From an uncultured Curtobacterium sp. (lineage in GTDB: Bacteria; Actinomycetota; Actinomycetes; Actinomycetales; Microbacteriaceae), in the NCBI GenBank assembly GCA_913774725.1, contig CAJYIG010000014.1, forward strand, positions 1 to 10,393: 10,393 nucleotides of DNA, given 5' to 3'. Position numbers and translations under genes: made by a program. This document shows, piece by piece, positions 5,292 to 10,393 of the stretch (positions within the stretch are counted from its first letter, which is position 1; every line of letters starts with the position of its first letter). Below the pieces are notes generated by a model. The model did not search any database. It saw only the letters and a program-made list of their open reading frames with translations, and had not been told where the DNA came from.

Positions 5292-8200
5292 GTGCACCTG
5301 GTCCGCACCGTCGTCGTCACGCTCCTGCTCGGCGCGCTCTCGCTCGCGCCCGTCGTCACCGCGGATCCCGCTGCCGCGGCCACCCCGCCGCCGGACACCG
5401 CGGCCACCTCGGCCGCCGGGTCGGGTACCGCCGATCCGGCACACCCGCCGGCGGAGCGGCCCGCGGCGACCGCTGCCGACCCGGCCGTGCCGAGCGTCGA
5501 CGGCGTGCGCGTCGGCGACGGGTCCTACGCGCCGACGCCGCCGGCCGAGATCGCGTCCATCGCCGACGTGCGGAAGACCGTCGATCAGCACCTGTACATC
5601 GACCCGTCGCAGCAGGGGAAGCCCGTCCCCACGAACCAGTGGTGGACCGACCTGCTCGTCAGCAGGTACTCCGGCGACATGTGGGCGTACCCGTTCGTCT
5701 CGTCGAACAGTGCGCAGGGGACGAAGGTGACCTACCCGAGGTCCTGGAACGCCGACGGCACCGCGATGCGCCTCGACGCCCCGGTCACCGTCGGCGGCAC
5801 GGTCGACCCGACGCCCGACGCGACGGACCGGGTGCTCGCCGACTTCGAGGACGGCCTGCCCGACGGGTGGACCACGACCGGGGACGCCTTCGCTGGGACC
5901 GCCTCCGGCACCGCTCCCGGACAGAGCGCGGTGTCGGGCTGGCTCGGCCGCGGGTTCCTCGACTCGTTCACCGGCCGTGACGGCGACGGCGCGACCGGCA
6001 CGCTCACCTCGCCGGAGTTCACCGTCGACCGGTCGACCCTGGCCTTCCTGGTCGGCGGCGGTCGGCACCCCGGTGCCGAGGCGGTGCAGCTGCTCGTCGA
6101 CGGCGAGGTCGTCGCGGAGGCCACCGGCGCGGACAGCGAGGAGCTGCGGTGGGCGTCGTGGGACGTGAGCCCGTACCGCGGCGAGACGGCGCAGCTCCGG
6201 GTCGTCGACTCGCTCCGCGCCGGGTGGGCGCACGTCCTGGTCGACCAGGTGCTGCTCACCGACGCCCCGGACGGCGTCGCGCAGCGGTTCACCACGGCGT
6301 TCTCCGCCGACCGGGCCGACGCCCTGCGTTGGGGCGACTGGAACGTCAGCTGGCGGATGCCGCAGGCGGGCCCGGGTGGCCAGTACATGGACGTGACGAG
6401 CGTGCAGGGGTCGCCGTACGAGTGGTTCGAGTTCCACGGCATGACCCCACGGATCACGCTGCAGGACGGTGCCGTGCTCACCGACGGTGCCGGTGCCGAA
6501 CTCACCGGCGTGATCACGACGGACCGGTTCGAGGTCCGGCAGGACGGGCACGTGTTCGGCGTGCACGCACCCGCAGGCACGACGTTCACCCGCTCCGGCA
6601 CCACGCTCGAGGCGTCCGCGGGCACCCCCTTCCTCGTGCTCAGCGCCGTGCCCGAGCAGGGACTGACGCTCGACGACCTGCACCGGACTGCCTTCGCCGT
6701 GCCGCGGGACACCCGGATGGACTACTCGTACGACCCCGCGGCGGGACAGGTCGAGCAGCGGTGGTCGCTGCAGACCGACGTGCTGCAGGGCACGGACCAC
6801 GACACCGTCCAGGGGTGGTTGCAGCACCAGTACGCGGAGGCGACGCACGACCTCGACTTCACCGGTGCGACCTACGCCACACCGCGCGGCACGATGAAGA
6901 CGACCGTGGGGCACGACGGCTGGACGCTGCGGTACGCCTTCAGCGGGCTGACCCCGATCGGCGCCGAGCCGACGAGCACGGGCGACGACCCGTACCGCGA
7001 GGACGTCATGCGGCAGTACCTGTCGGAGTACGCCGAGAAGACGACCTACGGCGGCGACACCTACTGGGGTGGCAAGGACCTGCAGCAGCTCGGCGCGTAC
7101 ATGAGCGTCGCGGACCAGATCGGCGACACCGAGGACGCCGACCGGATGCGGGCGACCCTCGAGCGTGCGCTCACGGACTGGTACACGTACAGCCAGGGCG
7201 AGCGGGAGCACTTCTTCGCGATGTACCCGACGTGGAAGGCCCTGATCGGCTTCGGCGACTCGTACGGGTCCGCACAGTTCAACGACAACCACTTCCACTA
7301 CGGCTACTTCACGCTCGCGACCGCACTGCTCGGTCGGGCCGATCCGGAGTGGGCCCAGCGGTACGGCGCGATGGCGACCCTGGTCGCGAAGCAGTACGCG
7401 AACTGGGACCGGGACGACGAGCGCTTCCCGCACTTCCGCACCTTCGGGGTCTGGAGCGGGCACTCGAACGCCGGCGGTGTCTCCTCGCCGGGCGGCAACA
7501 ACCAGGAGTCGTCGTCCGAGGCGATCCAGTCCCAGGCCGGGCTGTTCCTGCTCGGCACCGTGCTGGGCGACCGCGACATGCAGGCAGCGGGTGCGGTGCA
7601 GTACGTCACCGAGCGTGCAGCCGTGCGCGACTACTACCAGAACGCCCACGGCAACCCGGCGTCGGCTTCGTACGACGGGAACGGTGCGTTCCCCGAGGCC
7701 TACGACGCGGGCCAGGCGGGCATCCTGTTCGACTCCGGCCAGGCCGAGGCGACGTACTTCTCCGGCGACCCCGCGTGGATCTACGGGATCCAGTGGATGC
7801 CGACCGCGCCGTGGTTCACGTACTTCGGGTGGGACCCGGACTTCTCGAGGGCCCTCATGCGGCAGATGATGGCCGCACGGGGCGAGGTCGTCGGGCAGGA
7901 CGGCGTCGTGAACGGCAACGCCGGGCACGTGCAGATGCTCACGAAGAAGTGGTGGGGCGTCGGGACCTACGGGGACGTCGTGATCACGCAGGACCGGGTC
8001 GCCGCCATCGGCGAGCTGCAGGACGCGATCCGCGCCGTCGAGCGGAACCACCCGGGCTACGTGACGGCGAGGACCGCGTCCAACCCGCTGTACGACCGGT
8101 CGACGGACTCGCTGTACGTCTCGGTCGACGAGGACGGCTCCGTCGTGTTCCCGGCTCGGTACTGGACGCCCGAGACCCTGCCGGCGGCACTCGTGCCCGC

Positions 8201-10393
8201 GCAGCTCGACGGCCCGACGGCGGACCGGCAGCCGGGGGACTGGCCGACGCCGTCACCGCTCCTGCCGTTCCTCGTCACCGACTACCGGGCGGACCCCGCC
8301 ACGATCGACCGGCTGTACGGCGTCGACCTGACCGACCACCGTCCGGGTGCCGACACGGCCCACGCAGCCGCGGTGTTCAGCGAGATGGGCGACGCGCTCG
8401 GCAACGTCGTCCTCGGGTTCCTCGCGCAGTACGACCCGGACACGTACGCCGACGTGCACGCCGCCCTCTGGGCCGACCAGGACCCGGCCGTGACCGGCCG
8501 GTCGATGGCCGGGATGGTCTACCACCAGGCGATGTCGAACCGCACCGTCGGGCACGAGGTCACCGACCGCCACACGTCCGACCCGCTGAGCCAGGTGTTC
8601 CGCGCTGCCGACGGCACGTACTCCTACGTGATCGACAACATCGACGACGTCCAGCGCACGTACGACGTCTTCGAGGGCCAGCGGGTCATCGGGCAGATCG
8701 CGGTACCCGCCCGGACGCAGATCACGTCGCACCTCGACGCCCGGCTGGCGGAGGTCGTCGTCGGGACCGAGGGCGACCCGCGGACGGTCACCCCGGGCAG
8801 CACGACCGTGTTCACCGCGACCGGCTACGACCAGTACGGCGCGACGATGCCGCTCGACGACGTGCGGTGGTCGACCAGTGCGGGGACGATCGACCAGGAC
8901 GGCACCCTGCACGCGGGAGCGGCAGCGGACGAGGTGTCCGTCACCGCGACCGTCGGCACGGTCTCCGACTCGTACGAGCTCCGCGTCGCACCGGCGCCGC
9001 TGCTCACCGGCATCACGGTGACGCCCGACGTCACGCGCGTCGTGGTCGGCGAGCAGACGATCTTCTCGGCGACCGGGCACGACCAGTACGGCGACCCCGC
9101 GCCGCTGCCCACCGTCGTCACCTGGAGCACCACTGCACCCGGCACGGTCACCGGCGACGGGACGCTCACCACCTCGGCCCCAGGCGCGGGCTGGGTCGTG
9201 GCGACCGTCGGTGACGTCGAGGGTGCTGCCGTCGTGTCGTCGATCGCGTCGGTGCCCGTCGTCAGCGGGACCTCCGCCGTGGCGAGCTCGACGGACGGGG
9301 GCAACACCGCGGCGAAGGCCGTCGACGGGGACCCCGCCACCCGGTGGGAGAGTGCGCACGGCGTCGACACGGTGGACCTGACGCTCGACCTCGGTTCCGT
9401 GCGGGACGTCGAGGAGGTCCGGGTCACGTGGGAGAACGCCGCCGCGGCACGGTACGTCGTGCAGGTGTCCGACACGGACGACGGCCCCTGGCGGGACGTC
9501 CGCACCGTGACGAACACGGACGCCTCGGTCGACACCGTGCCGGTCGGAGCGACCGGCCGCTTCGTGCGGCTGCACCTGACCGACCGGCTCACCCAGTACG
9601 GCTACTCGGTGTGGGACGTGCAGGTGACCGGAACACCGACCGCGTCCGACGTGGACGTCCGTGACCTGCTGGTCGCCCCGCGCAGCGCCACGGTGCTGCC
9701 CGGCACGTCCGTCCGGCTCGCCGCGTACGGCTACGACGCCGACGGGTACGGCGGACTGCTGACCGGTGGTGCCCGACCCACCTGGACCGCCGACGAGGGC
9801 ACGACGGTGAGCGCCTCGGGCACGGCGACGGTCCCTGACCGGGGCGGCGTGACGACGACGGTGCACGCCACCCGTGGAGGCGCGACCGGGCAGACCGTCC
9901 TCAGGACGCTCGACCAGGGCGGGGCACCGGTCGTGTCCCGCGACGTCGCCGTCGGCAAGCCGGTGACGACCTCGTCGGACGAGCGCGGCGACCTGTCCGG
10001 CGACGCGGCGGTCGACGACGACGACACGACCCGGTGGTCGAGCACCGCCCGCGACGGGGAGTGGCTCGCCGTCGACCTCGGTTCGGTGCTGCCGCTCGAC
10101 CGCGTCGAGGTCGCCTGGGAGGCGGCAGCGGCCGCGTCCGACCACGTCGAGGTGCGCGACCGGGCATCGGACCCGTGGCGTACGGTCGCGACGACGACCG
10201 ATGGCAGGGGTGGGACCGAGACGCACGCCCTCGACGGCGTCCGCGCCCGCTTCGTGCGCCTGGTCGCCGACACGCGCACCACGCAGTACGGCGTCTCCGT
10301 GTGGTCGTTCCGGGTGTTCTCCACCGAGGGCGCACCGACGCCGGACCTCGCCCGCCGCGCCGTGGTGTCGTCGTCCGGCGACGAGTCGGCGGG
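5292..10393 (+). CDS. Secreted modular GH81 endo-beta-1,3-glucanase (3' end outside window)
   Basis: At least 1,700 codons, open from GTG 5292 to the window edge. Residues 1-35 form a signal peptide (VHLVR, then a hydrophobic core, cleavage likely near an AAAA run). GH81 enzymes cut beta-1,3-glucan chains internally. Family signatures: PTNQWW (113-118), WGDWNVSWRM (about 346), GGKDLQQLG (about 594), FNDNHFHYGYF (663-673, candidate acid Asp665), GHSNAGG (723-729) and NQESSSEA (737-744, Glu739 and Glu743, candidate base region). The catalytic part runs to about residue 1149 and is longer than usual because of a module inserted at about 183-326 and extra sequence at about 857-1031. Downstream come Ig-like modules (about 1150-1236, 1237-1318, 1452-1546) alternating with F5/8-type-C modules (1319-1451, 1547-1678); a further repeat may begin at the edge. 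Natural targets could be fungal wall glucan or callose; this is inference. Confidence 0.92.
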   Translation, partial: MHLVRTVVVTLLLGALSLAPVVTADPAAAATPPPDTAATSAAGSGTADPAHPPAERPAATAADPAVPSVDGVRVGDGSYAPTPPAEIASIADVRKTVDQHLYIDPSQQGKPVPTNQWWTDLLVSRYSGDMWAYPFVSSNSAQGTKVTYPRSWNADGTAMRLDAPVTVGGTVDPTPDATDRVLADFEDGLPDGWTTTGDAFAGTASGTAPGQSAVSGWLGRGFLDSFTGRDGDGATGTLTSPEFTVDRSTLAFLVGGGRHPGAEAVQLLVDGEVVAEATGADSEELRWASWDVSPYRGETAQLRVVDSLRAGWAHVLVDQVLLTDAPDGVAQRFTTAFSADRADALRWGDWNVSWRMPQAGPGGQYMDVTSVQGSPYEWFEFHGMTPRITLQDGAVLTDGAGAELTGVITTDRFEVRQDGHVFGVHAPAGTTFTRSGTTLEASAGTPFLVLSAVPEQGLTLDDLHRTAFAVPRDTRMDYSYDPAAGQVEQRWSLQTDVLQGTDHDTVQGWLQHQYAEATHDLDFTGATYATPRGTMKTTVGHDGWTLRYAFSGLTPIGAEPTSTGDDPYREDVMRQYLSEYAEKTTYGGDTYWGGKDLQQLGAYMSVADQIGDTEDADRMRATLERALTDWYTYSQGEREHFFAMYPTWKALIGFGDSYGSAQFNDNHFHYGYFTLATALLGRADPEWAQRYGAMATLVAKQYANWDRDDERFPHFRTFGVWSGHSNAGGVSSPGGNNQESSSEAIQSQAGLFLLGTVLGDRDMQAAGAVQYVTERAAVRDYYQNAHGNPASASYDGNGAFPEAYDAGQAGILFDSGQAEATYFSGDPAWIYGIQWMPTAPWFTYFGWDPDFSRALMRQMMAARGEVVGQDGVVNGNAGHVQMLTKKWWGVGTYGDVVITQDRVAAIGELQDAIRAVERNHPGYVTARTASNPLYDRSTDSLYVSVDEDGSVVFPARYWTPETLPAALVPAQLDGPTADRQPGDWPTPSPLLPFLVTDYRADPATIDRLYGVDLTDHRPGADTAHAAAVFSEMGDALGNVVLGFLAQYDPDTYADVHAALWADQDPAVTGRSMAGMVYHQAMSNRTVGHEVTDRHTSDPLSQVFRAADGTYSYVIDNIDDVQRTYDVFEGQRVIGQIAVPARTQITSHLDARLAEVVVGTEGDPRTVTPGSTTVFTATGYDQYGATMPLDDVRWSTSAGTIDQDGTLHAGAAADEVSVTATVGTVSDSYELRVAPAPLLTGITVTPDVTRVVVGEQTIFSATGHDQYGDPAPLPTVVTWSTTAPGTVTGDGTLTTSAPGAGWVVATVGDVEGAAVVSSIASVPVVSGTSAVASSTDGGNTAAKAVDGDPATRWESAHGVDTVDLTLDLGSVRDVEEVRVTWENAAAARYVVQVSDTDDGPWRDVRTVTNTDASVDTVPVGATGRFVRLHLTDRLTQYGYSVWDVQVTGTPTASDVDVRDLLVAPRSATVLPGTSVRLAAYGYDADGYGGLLTGGARPTWTADEGTTVSASGTATVPDRGGVTTTVHATRGGATGQTVLRTLDQGGAPVVSRDVAVGKPVTTSSDERGDLSGDAAVDDDDTTRWSSTARDGEWLAVDLGSVLPLDRVEVAWEAAAAASDHVEVRDRASDPWRTVATTTDGRGGTETHALDGVRARFVRLVADTRTTQYGVSVWSFRVFSTEGAPTPDLARRAVVSSSGDESA
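5838..6269 (+). other. Module of GH32-levanase type inserted in the GH81 N-terminal region
   Basis: Residues about 183-326 of the GH81 protein form a discrete beta-rich block. It begins ADFEDG, contains a LTSPEFTV segment, a GGGRHPGAE segment, QLLVDGEVV and WASWDVSPY, and ends with GWAHVLVDQV. The order FEDG, TLTSPEF, FLVGGG.HP, LLVDG.VV, W.SWDVS, GW.H..VDQ matches an accessory module recalled from many actinobacterial and firmicute GH32 levanases/inulinases. GH81-like sequence resumes after it with WGDWNVSWRM. The match is from memory of the family pattern. Confidence 0.6.
8739..9245 (+). other. Two tandem bacterial Ig-like modules in the GH81 protein
   Basis: Residues about 1150-1236 and 1237-1318. 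Each has the pattern G(S/E)..VF(T/S)ATG(Y/H)DQYG followed by a WST strand and a GT(L/I) turn. Both encode DQYG with an identical 14-nt stretch (8828-8841 and 9080-9093), showing recent duplication or strong constraint. They probably act as spacers between catalytic and binding modules. Confidence 0.6.
9246..9644 (+). other. F5/8 type C (CBM32-like) module 1 of the GH81 protein
   Basis: Residues about 1319-1451. Typical features are AVDGDPATRWES, a DLTLDLGS strand, a GRFVRLHL strand and the ending TQYGYSVWDVQV. This fold usually binds sugars in bacterial glycoside hydrolases; here it probably anchors the enzyme to its glucan or to a surface. Ligand not predictable. Confidence 0.75.
9645..9929 (+). 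other. Third Ig-like spacer module of the GH81 protein
   Basis: Residues about 1452-1546, located between the two F5/8-type-C modules. It keeps the Ig-like pattern (VLPGTSVRLAAYGYDADG, then a PTWTADEG strand) but has diverged from the other two. Boundaries are approximate. Confidence 0.45.
9930..10325 (+). other. F5/8 type C (CBM32-like) module 2 of the GH81 protein
   Basis: Residues about 1547-1678. It repeats the layout of module 1: AVDDDDTTRWSS, LAVDLGS, ARFVRL and TQYGVSVWSFRV. The sequence just after it (ARRAVVSSSGDESAG) looks like the opening of another such module (compare VGKPVTTSSDERG at the start of this one), cut by the window end. Confidence 0.7.

Noticed and set aside
3557..5407. 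616-codon minus-strand open frame across the GH32 end, the palindrome and the FNT gene
   Set aside because: It crosses the terminator palindrome and overlaps the well-supported FNT gene on the same strand in a different frame, with a low-complexity translation.
5085..8051. 988-codon open frame on the minus strand
   Set aside because: Antisense shadow of the GH81 gene: Arg/Val/Pro/Gly-rich with no recognisable domain, while the plus frame carries clear GH81 motifs.
6149..9214. 1,021-codon open frame on the plus strand in another frame
   Set aside because: Out-of-frame shadow of the GH81 gene, extremely Arg/Pro-rich and without any motif; typical of high-GC coding sequence.
8253..10226. 657-codon open frame on the minus strand
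   Set aside because: Antisense shadow of the Ig-like and F5/8-type-C part of the GH81 gene.
1..10393. Signs of horizontal transfer, prophage, defence island or novel mobile system
   Set aside because: Base and codon use is uniform across all genes, there is no transposase, integrase, terminal repeat, tRNA or CRISPR repeat, and every gene fits a known carbohydrate or transport family.

Overview
This is a high-GC, densely coded window whose gene style (GTG starts, stop-start overlaps, strong GAC/GTC/CTC codon bias) points to an actinobacterium, probably a plant- or litter-associated member of the Microbacteriaceae such as Curtobacterium. The taxon is an inference from gene content and base composition, not from a marker gene. 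No RNA gene, CRISPR array, insertion sequence or integrase was seen.

Region 1 (2-4160, + strand) is a carbohydrate uptake and cleavage operon. It holds the C-terminal part of a sugar ABC transporter solute-binding protein (cut by the window edge), two membrane permeases, and a family GH32 beta-fructosidase without a signal peptide. The permeases overlap each other and the GH32 gene by 4 bp (ATGA, GTGA), so these three genes are probably translationally coupled. A hairpin lies between the binding-protein gene and the first permease gene. No ATPase gene is present in the window, so the transporter probably uses an ATPase encoded elsewhere. The logic is import of sucrose or fructo-oligosaccharides followed by cytoplasmic hydrolysis.

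Region 2 (4161-4230) is a 70-bp gap between convergent genes. It is almost filled by a perfect 54-bp palindrome, best read as a bidirectional transcription terminator. Region 3 (4231-5088, - strand) encodes a six-helix formate/nitrite transporter-family protein of the YfdC-like type with charged cytoplasmic ends.

Region 4 (5089-5291) is the divergent intergenic region. Region 5 (5292 to the window end, + strand) is one very long open frame of at least 1,700 codons. It encodes a secreted modular GH81 endo-beta-1,3-glucanase: signal peptide, GH81 catalytic region interrupted by a module of the kind known from GH32 levanases, then alternating Ig-like and F5/8-type-C (CBM32-like) carbohydrate-binding modules that run off the window. 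It would act outside the cell on beta-1,3-glucans such as fungal wall glucan or plant callose.

The window is mostly an ordinary polysaccharide-use locus. The points that deserve a second look are the domain architecture of the GH81 protein, the perfect palindrome and its sequence relation to the intercistronic hairpin, and the pairing of an alpha-glucoside-type transporter with a GH32 enzyme.
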